Of a stretch of 64,000 bases of DNA, positions 37,421 through 50,212 are shown piece after piece; the stretch's first letter is position 1; each line of letters begins with the position of its first letter. Made by a program: the position numbers and the translations under genes. The DNA lies in the NCBI RefSeq assembly GCF_020360975.1, contig NW_025408667.1, positions 6,758,001 to 6,822,000 of the forward strand. The letters run 5' to 3'. This DNA comes from Hirsutella rhossiliensis (lineage: Eukaryota; Ascomycota; Sordariomycetes; Hypocreales; Ophiocordycipitaceae). The notes beneath the pieces are model-generated. The model did no database searches. It was not told the origin of the DNA and worked only from the letters and a program-made list of their open reading frames with translations.

Positions 37421-38614
37421 AAGGTATATTTATATCCTTATTATATCTTTTTAATATTTCTAAAATAGCCCTACTATTTATATACCTTAAGCATAAGTAC
37501 TAAGTATAAAAATCTATATCCTTTACTTTTAAAGATATAATAAAGATTAATTAGCTTTTTAATAAAGGTTTTATAAGAATATAATATAATTTCTTTCTAA
37601 GAAATCCTTTAGTAAGGACCTTAGCTTTATTATTTAATAAAAGGACTTTATTTCCTCTTATTAAAACATAGGTATTATTAAAATAAGATAAGGATAATAT
37701 ATTTACTTTTAATTTAGGTATATAAAAGTAGTCTTAAAAGATATACCTTTTTCTATTATATAGTAACTTAAATACTAAGTCCCCCTTTCCTTTTTTTAAT
37801 ATAAAGGAAGCTTTTCCTTAGTAAACTTTAGACTTAATCTCTTTATAATTAATAAGGAAATTCTTATTAGATACTATATACCTAGTAGCTTTAGTATTAT
37901 ATATAAAATTAAAGATCCTTTTATTTTTATAACTAGGAAATCCTCCTTTTCTTACCTTTAAAACTAATTCCTTTATTTTAGGAATTAAGGCTTTTAAAGG
38001 TCCTAAAAAAGTATCTTTATTAGTTTTTACTATAAGGGTAATTATAGAGGTTAAAATTACTTTTAAATCCTTAAACGTTTATATAAAGGTTAGAGCCTTA
38101 AAAAGGTTTATAAGGTCGATACCTAGGTCTAGATTATCTTCTTATAAAGCTATATTTAAGACCTTATTACTATCTTTTAAATCGGACTTTAGCTTAGTAA
38201 TTTAAGCCTTCCTTCTTTTATTAGTAGTAGAAATACTACTAAAAAGGGATTTCTTCTTAAAAGAAAAAGAAAGAAAAAAAAGATTTTCTCTTCTTAAAAA
38301 TTTAAGTCTTATTATCCTTTTTTCCTTTATTTAAAACCTAATAAGTAGGAGCTTTATTTAGGTATAGTTTATAGTAATTTACTATAAAATACCTTAGTTT
38401 TTTATATTCCTTATAATAAGGAGTATTTATAGAATCTTTATAGGATTTCTAAGGTATCTTTTATATTAAGAAGGCTTTTTCTAAAGATTTATCTATATCC
38501 TTTATTCTTCTAGCTTTATTTAAAGGACTAGCTATAAGGGTTTTAAGGGTAAATACTATAAAACTATACTTAAGGCCTTATATAATATTTATAATATAGC
38601 TTTTAAACTCCTTA
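37421..38614 (-). mobile_element. Copia-2, inverted, distal part
   Basis: Reverse complement of Copia-1 internal sequence from roughly 23400 to 24400 (gag end, protease, pre-integrase). For example, 37560-37625 is the complement of about 24185-24250. The 3' half of the element, including its 3' LTR, is missing at 37421. The element is split at 38615 by element C and resumes at 46513. Confidence 0.85.
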
Positions 38615-38619
38615 TTAAG

Positions 38620-39088
38620 TATTACGACTATAGCTACTAGGCCGCTAACGGTCGACCGCGTTAAGCACGTAACACGGTCTAACGGATAAATAGTCGGTAT
38701 AACTATCTAATAGATATAGGATCGAGGGGATCGTAGAGATCTAAGTAATCTAGGATTAATAGGATTACTACGCTCTATACGATCTAACGTTAGGGATTAT
38801 AGCTAGGCCTATAATCTAAGGATAGTCTCTACGGGTATATATAGCTACCTACTTTTACTCCTTTAAATAGATAGCTCTTTAGCTTTTAATATTATAATTA
38901 TTACGATCTCTATTACGATCTTATCTTTAATTTTAATTACTTAATTACCTAGTTATAGTCTATAGTCTATAACCTCTAACTTATTACTAACGTAATATAC
39001 TTATTATTACTTAGACTACGCCTTATTATATCTACTAATATAAACCCCTTAATAGGTTTATCCCTTAAGAATAATACCGGTCGTTATA
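38620..39088 (+). repeat. element C 5' LTR (469 bp)
   Basis: Begins TATTACGAC and ends GTCGTTATA, an inverted end pair with TG/CA changed to TA/TA. Same length as the 3' LTR and as the solo-like copy at 59246. Confidence 0.93.
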
Positions 39089-42000
39089 CGTTAAAAGCTC
39101 TTATTTAATATAATACCGCGTTACTTTAAGTAATATCGTAACTATTAATATACCTATATAGTAAACTAGATTAACTAACTCTAGAGCTACTATATTGCCT
39201 TAGGATATAATACGCGAGATTATTACCCTTCGATATAAGGTATAGTTACTTAGGAATAAAGGAGGTAACGGATAAGCTAGGGACCTTAGAGAAGTAGTTA
39301 AACTAAAATAGCTAGGACTATTTAACGGTACTTACGGCACGCTTTAAGACTTTCTTACCTAACTTAAGGCCTACTACCGGTTTTACCCTACTAAACTCTT
39401 AGACCTAGTTAAAAAGGTACTCTATATAGGAAATTATTTATCTAGAATAGTACTCGCTTAGTTTAAACCTATTATAAGGGACTTTCTCGATAACCTACTA
39501 GCGCGATAAGATAATAAAATAGATAAAGTCTTTACTAGTTTTTAAGGATTTAAAGAAGCTATTATAAAGGTATTTAGAATAACCGACGAGGAATAAGAAG
39601 CTAAATAGAAACTCTAAGAACTCCGATAAAGGATCTTAATATCGGATTATACTATAAAGTTCCGTTAAGTTACCTTAAAGCTTAATTAGGACAACGAACC
39701 CCTTATATTACGATTCTACGATAGGCTTAAAAAAGAAGTTAAGGACGAGCTTTATAAGGAAAATCGACCTAATAACCTCTTAGACTATATTACTATAGTA
39801 GTATAAATCGACGATAAATAATACGCGCGACGCTAAGAAAAGAAATAAAAAAGAGGAAACTAGAACCCTTCCTATAGGAATAACTTTAACTAACGCGCTA
39901 ACTATAAAAAGAGGCGCGAAACTTCTATTACTTATACTTATATAACTAACCTAAGTAAGATAGATCTAGATATAATATAGAAAAGTAAAGGAAAGTATTT
40001 TAACTATAGGAAACTTAGATATTACTTTAAAGAATATAGATAACCTCTTAAGGAAAAGAAAACCTACTAGGTACTAGCCTTAGAAGGTAAGAAATACTTA
40101 AACGCTATTAATAGATAGGAACTAAAGTATAAACTCCTTAGTTAGACTATATATTATAACGACGAATATATAGTATACCTAAGTAATAAGAACGGTACTA
40201 GATAGTTCCTAAAGCTATTAAAGAAGACCTTTATAATAATATAATAAAGGGATCTTAAAATATAGAAATAAGTTAAATTCGTAGAACTAAAATACCCCTA
40301 TCTTAAAGGAGTCTCTTAAGACTAGATTAGGAAGAACGGTAAATAATTCTAGGAAGATATATAAAATAAAAATCGATAATAACGATAGGCAGTCTATAAA
40401 TAATATAATAAAGAAGATATAGATATAGCCCTTATACTTATAAAACTTAGATAATAACCTAAAAAGGAATAATAAAGTATCGACGATATAAGCTCTAAAA
40501 AATAAGAAATACCTAGAGAAATAGAAGATAAGAACGAACTTATACTACTACCCTCGCTACTAAGGGAGAATGCTATAATTAGAGAACACGCTTTATACTT
40601 TAAAGAATTTAAAGAAATACTTAAAATTAGAACCTAATAAATACCTTAAATTCTTATAGAAAACTAATAAGCTATACTAATTCGATATTAACTAGTATTA
40701 TATAGAGGAGACTATACTATAGCTATCGCTATAGTTAATACCTTTATAGCTTTATAACGAGAATAGTAACTATAAGGAGAATTTAAAGATAATCTATAAA
40801 TACTACTTACTTATAAGTACTATAAGTATATTTTATAGATATTATACGTTTACCTAGATTATATAATATACTTTTAGATAAAGGTATAATATAATGCTTT
40901 CTTAGTTAGGTTTAAGGGATAAGTACTTTCGAAACCTTACTTAAGTATAGAACTAAACTACTAGAAAATTAATTAACGCTACCTAAACGACTAAGTTATA
41001 TTATTAGAACCTAATTATAGTATACTACTTAAATACCGCGATAATTACGGATTATTAACGAGATATCTTTTAAAGATATATAAAATCTATAAATATACTA
41101 AAATAGAAGAATAGTATAGCGCTACTCGCTTTAAGGCATCTAAACTATTAATCTTTTAAAGACTTATATAACGAATTAAATATAATAAAGAAGATTATAA
41201 TAAATACGTATACTTAAACTATAGAGTTTATAAATATAAAAAAGTATAAGTATAGTATAAACGATATAACGGTATATTAAAAGATTATTAGTAATATATA
41301 TAAAGGCTATAAGCTATATTTAACTAAGGAAAAATCGATATAGAAATACTACGCGAAAAATAAAAAGACGCTAAACGAAAACTTAACCTTTAATATAAAA
41401 ATAAATAAAATTATAAAGTATAGTATATAATTAACTATAAAGTAGCGTAATATAAACGATATAGCGTTAAGAAATAAGAAATCTTTAATTAGCTATAAGA
41501 AATTAGTCTCTTAAGCCCTAATACGATACTATATAACGAAAATATAAAGAAATAATACTAATAATAAATCGAAGAAGAATACCTAAATAAAATAAATAAG
41601 GACTAGGTAAAAAACAAGGTACGCTATCTATAAAAGGGCTATAGACTAGTATAATATAATAAGATCTAAGGACCCTATATATAGCAATAGTAAGCTATAG
41701 CGACTAAATAGTATTAGATATCTAAATCATGGATATTATATATATATACTTTTAGACTATAGCGTAATAGGTAATTACGTTTTACTTAAAGTTATTAATT
41801 GTTACTAACTTATATAAAGATATAAGAAAGATCTATATAAACTTATAAATATTAAAGGAGAGGCCTTTAACTATAATAACGGAATTATTAATATAGAGAT
41901 TAATTACCTCGATATTAATATCTAGGGCTACGATAAACGAGTTAACTTTAATATTATAGATATTAAAGAATATAACCTTATATTAAGACTTCTATAGCTA

Positions 42001-45000
42001 TAGGAGAGTAACTTACTAATTAACTAGAAAACTAGCTAGCTATGTTAGGACGAAGATATAAGTTTCTAGGACTAGTAGATTTAAGAGAAAGTAAAATTTT
42101 ACGATAATTTAGCTACTAAATAAGATAAAAGGGATAACCGTTTAAGTAAATTATTACGGGCTTTAGTAATATAAACGAAAATAGTAACTAAACTAGCGGA
42201 TATAATAAAATCGACTAATAAGACCTACGTACTAACTAATATAGCTATATAACCTAGCATCCGATATAAATAGAATAAAGGATATAATATAAAGATCTAA
42301 AGAGTTATTATTACTTTAAGGAAAGACCTTAGATAAATTAATAAAGAGCTTAAGTTAAGAGAAACTAGCTCTTAAAAGAAAGAATAAAGCCTATAAGATA
42401 GAATAAAGAATATCCCCTAGGAATACCGGAAATATAATAAACTCTTTAAGGAAGAACTTAAGATAGGGTTACCTAAATATAGTTAATAGGACTATAAAAT
42501 TTATCTTAAGGATAGAATAACGCTAACGTTCTATAAAATCTATAACCTAAATAAAAAGTAACTATAAACGCTACGCGACTACCTTAATAAGAATCTACGA
42601 AAAAGATATATATAAATATTAATATCTAAAGTAGGCTATCTAGTTATATTTATTCTAAAGAAAAATAGTAAGCTATAACTAGTTATCGACTATAAACGCT
42701 TAAACGATATTATAATAAAGGACTAAATACTATTACCGCTTATATTAGAACTATAAGATCGACTATATAGTAAAAAATAGTTTATAGCCCTTAACCTTAA
42801 AGGCGCCTATAACTTAATACGTATAAAAAAGGGACGCGAATAGATAATAGCCTTTAAAACGAAATTTAGACTATTTAAATATCTAGTAATACTATTTAGA
42901 CTTACTAATATACTAGCTACCTTTTAACGGATAATTAATAATATCCTATATAAATACTTAGATATCTTTATAGTAGTATACCTAGATAATATCCTAATCT
43001 TCTTAGATACCCTAGAAGAATATAAGGAATACGTCTATAAGGTACTCCGCGTACTTTAAAATACGAAGTTACTAGTTAAACTAAAGAAAAGTAAGTTCTA
43101 TATATAGGAAGTAGACTTCCTTAAATATATAATCTTACTAAGAGAGATATAAATATAATAAGATAAGATTAACTTAGTTAAAGAATAGCTAATGCTAAAG
43201 AACGTTAAGGATATATAAAGTTTCCTAGGATTTATAAATTACTACTAACGATTTATTAAAGATTTTAGAAAGATTATAGTACTATTATATAACTTAATAA
43301 AGAAGGAAAAAGAATTTATATAGGACGATAAAGCTAATAAAGCTTTTAAATATATTAAGACTACGATTATATAAGAACTAGTCTTAACTACCTTTAATCT
43401 AGAACGATAAATCGAACTTAAAACTAATATATTAAACTTTACTTTAGGAGTATAAATCGGATAAAAGGGTAATAAAGGAAGACTATAACTAATTATATTC
43501 TACTCGAAAAGGCTATATAGCGTAGAACTTAATTACCTTATCTATAATAAAGAATTCCTTATAATTATTTAAGCTTTTAAGGAATTTCGATACTACCTTT
43601 TTAGAAGTAAATATAAAGTTAAGGTCTATATAGATTATAAGAATATCTTATACTTTATAATAATATAATAGTTAAACGGACGATAGATCTAATAGGCTAA
43701 ATACTTATTAGAATTTAACTACGAAATAATCTATAGAAAAGGAATAGAAAACGGTCGAGCTAATACCTTTAGTCGATAAAGTAACTATAATATAAGAGTA
43801 CTTATAGCGAAAGGATAGCTCCTAGAAATTAACGAAAATAGGAACTACTAGTAACGATAGCTAAATATAATATTTAAAGTATAACCTAACGACTCGATAT
43901 ACTAAAAGATCCTAAAATAGATAAAAGAATATAAAGTACTAAACGGATATAATATAGAATATTTAGAAGTTTTAATATATAAAAATAAAATCTAGATACT
44001 ACTAGAATTATAAGATAAAGTTATATAAGATATATATAAATATTTAATATATAAATACTAAGGAATCTAAAGAATAATAGAACGGATTAAACGATAATAT
44101 AACTTCTTATAGCTTAAAGAAGTAGTATAATAAGTTATTAAAGAATATAAACTTTACGTATAAAGTAAAGCTAAATAATATAAACTATATAGAGAATTAT
44201 AACCGCTACTAGTACTAGAAAAACTATAGGATTTAATAGCTTTCGATTATATTATAAAGCTACTACTATTAAAAGAACTTATAACTAACGTTAAGTATAA
44301 TAGTATATTTATTATTACTAATAGACTAACGAAGTATAGGTACTTCTTACTATATAAAGAAGTAAGTAATATAGAAGAGCTAGTATATATATTCCTATAA
44401 ACTATTATTAGTAATTATAGACTACTAAATAAGATTATCTTTAATAAAGGAAGTACGTTTATAGCTAAATTTTAGTAAGCTCTTATAGTATAATTAAGGA
44501 CGAAATATAAGCTTAGTATAGCTTATTACCTATAAATAGATAGATAAATAAAACGACTTAACTAAACGCTTAAATAATATTTATAATACTATATTAACTA
44601 TAAATAAAACGATTAAGTTAAATAGCTACTAATAGCGTAACTAGCTTATAATAGCTTAGTTATAAAAATAACTAAGCTCTTACTAGTATACGCTAATTAT
44701 AGATATAACCTAGAAGTATTTAAGGTTACTTAATAAGGACTATAAGCGGAACGAGCGATACTATAAGTAGATTAGCTATAAAAATTATATAAAGAAATAT
44801 AATAAGAACTTTAATTTATTAGAGAATAAATATCTACTTACTATAATCGGAAAAGATTATAGGGACTAATCTTTTAAGAGGGAGATATAGTCTACCTTAT
44901 ATAACGAAATATTAAAATAAAACAACGAAGTAATAAATTGGATTTTAAGAAACTTAGACCGTTTAAGGTTAAGAAAACTATTTTAAAAGTTAACTATAAA

Positions 45001-46038
45001 CTTTCGCTACTAATAATAATACGGATATACCTAATATTTTATATCTTATTATTAGAACTACCGCTATGAAACGCTAAACTATAGGAAAAAATCGAAGTTA
45101 ATAATAATTAAGAATATAAAGTAGAATAAATACTAGATATAAGAAAATAAGGTTAGTAATAAGAATACCTTATTAAGTAAAAGGGATATAGACTAAAGGA
45201 AAATACCTAGGAACTACTTAAGCACTTAACCTACTATAGCTCTTTACTTCGATAATTTTACTAGAAGGTTTAGGAGGGATTAAAGGACTAAGATCTATAA
45301 ACTCCTTACTAATACCGAACGAGGACTAATTCGCCTTATTAGGAACGCCTAATAATTATAAATTATTTACTACCTAATACTTATACGTATTAAGCGTAGG
45401 TAAAACGCTATCCTTAGTATCTACTTCTTAGATACTATAACGAAATAACTTAGAACTCTTTTCCTTTATATAATTCTAAATCTTCTAGATATAAGCTAAA
45501 CGATTAACGGCGATAGATATTTATAACTAAAGGTTCGTAAGCTATGCCTAAAGCTCTAATAAGGCTTCCTTAGCTTCCTCCTCTTTAGAATATAGCCTAC
45601 GCTACTCCGCTAATAATTTAGTTACTAAAAGAAATACGTTAGCTACTATATATAGAAAGAATTAAAAGATACCTATAAAAAGAGGCTACTAAAATACTAT
45701 TATAATAAGGACGACTACTAGTAATATAATTATTATAGCGCGAAGAATTTTCGGCTATCTAATAATTTATCTTCTTCGCCTTAAAGTATTAAGTATATAG
45801 TATATTAGTAGGATCTCTACTTAAGTTAATATATTCGGTAAGAGCAGCGCGCTTAGAGGCTTTTTAGGAACGATTTTTTAGTATACGACTAGATATACTA
45901 TTAGTAGTATATCCTAAAAAGATAAAGAAATAAGGAACGATATACTTACGTATAACGCGATAAGGGTATATTTATATACGGCGGCTAAGGCAGCTATAGT
46001 AGGTCTTATAGATAAGACTAAAAGGAGGGGAGATATTA

Positions 46039-46507
46039 TATTACGACTATAGCTACTAGGCCGCTAACGGTCGACCGCGTTAAGCACGTAATATAGTCTA
46101 ATAGATAAATAGTCGGCACGACTATCTAATAGATATAGGATCGAGGGGATTATAGAGATCTAAGTAATCTAGGATTAATAGGATTACTACGCTCTATACG
46201 ATCTAATATTAGGGATTATAGCTAGGCCTATAATCTAAGGATAGTCTCTACGGGTATATATAGCTACCTACTTTTACTCCTTTAGATAGATAGCTCTCTA
46301 GCTTTTAATATTATAATTATTACGATCTCTATTATAATCTTATCTTTAATTCCGATTACTTAATTACCTAGTTATAGTCTACGGTCTATAACCTCTAACT
46401 TATTACTAACGTAATATACTTATTATTGCTTAGACTATGCCTTATTATATCTACTAATATAAACCCCTCGATAGGTTTATCCCTTAGGAATAATACCGGT
46501 CGTTATA
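46039..46507 (+). repeat. element C 3' LTR (469 bp)
   Basis: Direct repeat of 38620-39088 with scattered transition differences, followed by TTAAG, the target duplicate. Confidence 0.93.
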
Positions 46508-46512
46508 TTAAG

Positions 46513-47610
46513 GTAATTAAGAATCTATACTATAAGAATAACCTTTAGAATTTCTATATTATATACTTTTAAATCCTTATAGATTTCCTTTCCCTTATAA
46601 AGGTATTTCTCTAAATTAAAGTTTAAGGGACTAAGATTAAAGAGCTACTTAGTAGGTAGATAGTTCGATAAAAGGTTCGATAGATTATATAGCTTTTTAA
46701 GCTTATCCTATACTTCTTTAGTATTTTTTAAATACTAAATTTATATTAAGGGACTATCTTTAACTTAAAGGAATATTATAAAAAAAGCTTCTATAGTTTA
46801 TATATAATTTACTTACTTTAGAGTAGTAATAAGCTTTTATTTTATAAGTATAGCTTTTATTTTTATAGTCTATAAGGTATAATTTAATTTTCTTTATATT
46901 TAGTAAATTTATATTCTTTCTAGCTACTTATTTTTATCGCGAAGTATAGCTTAATTTTATAGTTCTTAGAGATATCCCTTAGTAAGAGGGACTAAGGAAG
47001 CTAAAAATATATAGTATAAAAGAAGGAAGAAGGAGCTAAAAAGAAGTATAAAAAAAGGTAGGGGTATAAGGGGAAGTAGAAGTAGTAATAGCTTCTTATA
47101 AAGGTAGTAAGAGATAAGATAGATATACTAGTAACGGCTAGAAAAGAGGGGAAAAAACCGGTAAAAAGCTTAGTAGTTAAAAGGATATTAGTAGCTTCTT
47201 TAAGTAAGATCTTCTTTATTAATTAAGATACTAAATAGGTAAAAAGAGGGGCGTTAGATAAAGGAAAGAAGGATAATTAAGGCAATATAATAATTACTCC
47301 CTTACTATAATTACTACCCCTATAAGAATTAAATATCTTTACCTTATATATCCGACCCCTTACTTTTAATTTTACCTTTATATATTTTATATATACTTCT
47401 TATATCTCTCTTTATAAGAATTTTATATAAATTTAGTATTATTTTATTTATAAGGATTAAGACGTTTAAATAGAAGTTTAAGAGTATAGAAAGGTAAAAA
47501 AAGTCAGGGAGAATTTTAAAAAGAATTTTAATTAGATATTTTAACGAGAAACTTTAAAGGTATAAGTAGTTAATTTCTTAGTTTAAAAGGAGTAAGCTAG
47601 GCTTATAACC
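46513..47610 (-). mobile_element. Copia-2, inverted, gag part
   Basis: Reverse complement of Copia-1 gag and leader (roughly 22595-23400), continuing the element split by C. It is itself interrupted by repeat D2 at 46937-47420. The primer-binding site equivalent is at about 47599-47610. Confidence 0.85.
46937..47420 (+). mobile_element. repeat D2, 484 bp insertion in Copia-2
   Basis: Starts TCGCGAAGTATAGC and ends near CTTTATAAGAA. The Copia sequence on both sides is contiguous, and similar short sequence flanks the insert (ATTTTTAT left, ATTTTAT right), so it inserted as a unit with a probable 7-8 bp target duplication. Copies occur at 56610 (+) and 58693 (-), and partly at 48181 (-). Confidence 0.75.
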
Positions 47611-48180
47611 TCTTAAGGTATATAAGTAATAGCGGAAATTTAGGAAATTTAGGAACTATATAAGACTATATAATAGAGGGAATAAAGGAGTATAAGGTAG
47701 GATTTTTAACGGAATTTATTAGTAGTATATTAGTATATAAAAGAGGTATTAAAGATAATAATTCTATCTCTATTTACTAGTAGATATACTGCCTTATATA
47801 GATAATTATAGCTAAAGGGAAGAACTTTTTAGGACTAGATTTAAGCTACTATATAGCTCTAAGACTAAGGAACTTGGTAATATCTTAAGTATAGCTAGAA
47901 GTATCTTAGTTCCGCTAATATTTATATTTAAAGGAGGTTAGTTATACTAGTATTCTTAAGAGGTCTTAGCTAGTATACTAAGCTAGCTCTATTCCTTCGA
48001 TTCTTAATTATATAATAACCGGCAGCCTATTTATTATATAATAGTATATAAAATAACGATCGACTCTTACTTAATAAGATAAAATTTTATTTATAATTAA
48101 TATACTACTTATTAGCTTATATAATCGGGAGAATATATTATAGCTACTTTCTTTATAGTAGGAAAACACCGTTCCCTATA
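47611..48180 (-). repeat. Copia-2 5' LTR (inverted)
   Basis: 570 bp, reverse complement of the Copia-1 LTR. It ends at 48180 with CCGTTCCCTATA, the complement of the LTR start. It is more heavily RIP-mutated than Copia-1. Confidence 0.9.
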
Positions 48181-48405
48181 ACTACTAAGCGTTTTACTAG
48201 GTTTTCCTTTTTATTCTAGCTATTACTAATATATCTATCTTATCTCTCGCTACCTTTATATAAAGCTATTACTACTTTTACTTCCCCTCTTACCCTTACC
48301 CTCCTTTTTATACCTCCTTTCTTTATACTAGTTTTTTTTTTACTTCTTAGATCCCTTATACCTAGGGATATCTCTAGAACTATAATATTAAGCTATACTT
48401 CGCGA
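48181..48405 (-). repeat. repeat D1, partial, inverted
   Basis: Reverse complement of the first 220-230 bp of repeat D, ending ACTTCGCGA at 48405. Its inner side is cut at the Copia-2 LTR, so Copia-2 appears to have inserted into a D copy. Confidence 0.75.
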
Positions 48406-49171
48406 TAAATTTACCTTACTTTTTAAGAATAAGGGTAAAGACTCTCTTAGTTTAATTAATTATACTTTAGAGAAAGCCTTTTTTATTTATATTAAATAAC
48501 CCTTATAGTATAGTAGTTATATACCTAAGAATCCTACTAGCTATAACGATAGAGTTAGTTTAAATCTAGCTAAGGGCACGATTAATTTTTAGTCGGACTA
48601 ATAGACTACGCTAACCTACTTATTAATTAGCTAATTAGCGCTTTTAAAAGCGCTTATAAATATACTAGCAGTCTAGCCCCGCTATAAGTAGGCCGGCCTA
48701 GACCTCGCCTACCTAGACTTAGCGGCGAATTCCTTAGGACCTCCCCTTAACCCTAGTCCGGGCCCCCTAACTAGGAAAATAAAAACCTAGGGCCGATACT
48801 AGTAACTTAATAAGTATAGCGTAAAGCCGGTACGATAACCTAACTACCGGCCTAGCTAAAGGCCGGTATTAATAAAAAATAGCCTACTAAGCCTTATAGC
48901 GGAAAAATAAAGTAAAGCCTAGGAAGATATTATTATAGGATAAGGTTAGAGATAATTATATAATTAACTATTAACTATTAACTAAAAACGCTTATACTAC
49001 TAATTAACGCTATATACCCCGCGTATATAAAGGAGTTACTTTCTAAGGTTACTTTATAGTAGGGCTAATACGATTCTAACTAACTATAATAATACCTAAG
49101 ATAGCTAGCGTAAGATTCTTATATATTATAACCGCGACTTAGTATAAGGGCGGACTAGCTATAAAAGAAAG
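48406..49171. other. unassigned RIP-mutated sequence with an 18 bp palindrome
   Basis: AT-rich with several GC-rich islets (48675-48790) that keep CpG but lack CA/TG. No element was recognised. It contains the perfect palindrome AGCGCTTTTAAAAGCGCT near 48637-48654. Confidence 0.4.
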
Positions 49172-49274
49172 GAGGGTTTTCCTTTAAGTACTTTAGTTTT
49201 TCCCTCCTATTTAACGCTAAAGTTCTAGATACCTCTAAATAGGTTACTAGTATAATCTTAATAATAATAATAAT
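49172..49274 (+). repeat. repeat E, copy 2, with AAT-repeat tail
   Basis: Same unit as 37315-37420, ending AATAATAATAATAAT. Confidence 0.55.
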
Positions 49275-49810
49275 ATTTATATTAAATATATTATAAGGGA
49301 TAATATTATATTTCTTAATTTTCGCTTAGATCTTTTTATTATTATAATAAATCTAAGATTTTATATACTAACTTATAATCTTAAAATATACTTTATACTT
49401 AGAGGTATTAGTAGTTCTTTTTTATATAATATTTAATCTATTAAACTAGCGATAACCTAGCTTATTATAACTATAATAAATAAAGCTATATAACTAATAC
49501 TTTTTAACTTTTACTTTCGCGATATCCTAAGCGAAATTCTTAATTATAAATAAAGTAAGCGGAATACTATATACTAAAAGCTTATAAATATAAATAATAA
49601 GATCTCGTTCTTATTACTTTAATAGCTATAATTTATATAATAAGTTAGTATTATATCTTTATAGCTATTTACCTTAATATTACCGTTATAATATAGTCTT
49701 ATTATAGTTAAATTTCTATATAGTATCGGTATAATTTACTAATTTTAATTTTTTTTAGAAAATTAAGAGCCTCGTTAATCGGCGCTATTATTATTAAGCT
49801 ATCCCGGATT
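49275..49810. other. AT-rich end of repeat block 1, unassigned
   Basis: TA-rich RIP sequence with no recognisable domain. It gives way at about 49800-49830 to normal composition. Confidence 0.4.
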
Positions 49811-50212
49811 AACGTTAAGATAATTATCGGTGTAAGTAGCGGCAGATCACGGGATCCGGCAGATTATCGGAAAATCCCTTAGTAGGCCGAAAGTTAGGAA
49901 ACCATCGGACGAGGGATGGGGCTGTGTCGGGTTGCATAAGAAGCGCATGGAGGTCGGCCTCAGTGCGGAGGGCGGCTACATAATAACATACGTCAACATT
50001 CTTTAGGCAGGAACAAGATCCATTCACTGCCCGATTCACTGGGGACGTTCTCTCGGTCGTCAGCTAACTATGAATTCGTCCTGCCGTCCGGCGCCGCATG
50101 GCCCGTCTGTGCGAGTGACCCAAGATTTTCGAATCCTTCTAAGTCTTAATATATAGGAGTTAGTGCTGGAAGGGGCAATGGAGCGACTGTTGCCAGTGGA
50201 CAGCCAGCTGGC
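49811..50212. other. 3' flank of the P450 gene, no gene seen
   Basis: Normal composition between the repeat block and the P450 stop codon. A 71-codon minus-strand frame (49824-50039) has no recognisable feature and is probably chance. Confidence 0.5.

Larger units (their letters stand above)
38620..46507 (+). mobile_element. element C: complete chromodomain Gypsy retrotransposon, RIP-dead
   Basis: 7.9 kb element with two 469 bp LTRs and a TTAAG target duplication (38615-38619 and 46508-46512), inserted in Copia-2. Seen in order: gag, a zinc-knuckle remnant near 39985-40035 (Cys codons turned to Tyr), an RT box YLDNILIF from 42979 (second Asp to Asn), RNase H, and integrase. A chromodomain-like tail at about 45118-45240 reads YLIK-KGY...ENT-EL. 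A polypurine tract AAAGGAGGGG sits just before the 3' LTR. Every frame is full of TAA/TAG, so it is inactive. The order RT-RNase H-integrase-chromodomain places it among chromoviruses. Confidence 0.93.
6640..49810. other. RIP-mutated AT-rich repeat block 1
   Basis: From about 6640 the sequence changes sharply: TA dinucleotides dominate, CA and TG nearly vanish, and CG is kept. That is the footprint of repeat-induced point mutation (CpA to TpA on either strand). Reading frames of transposons can still be followed, but Gln and Trp codons have become TAA/TAG. The same composition resumes at about 54255 and runs to the window end. The Copia element at 22027-28075 is the least affected. Between 49810 and 54250 the composition is normal. 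Confidence 0.93.
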
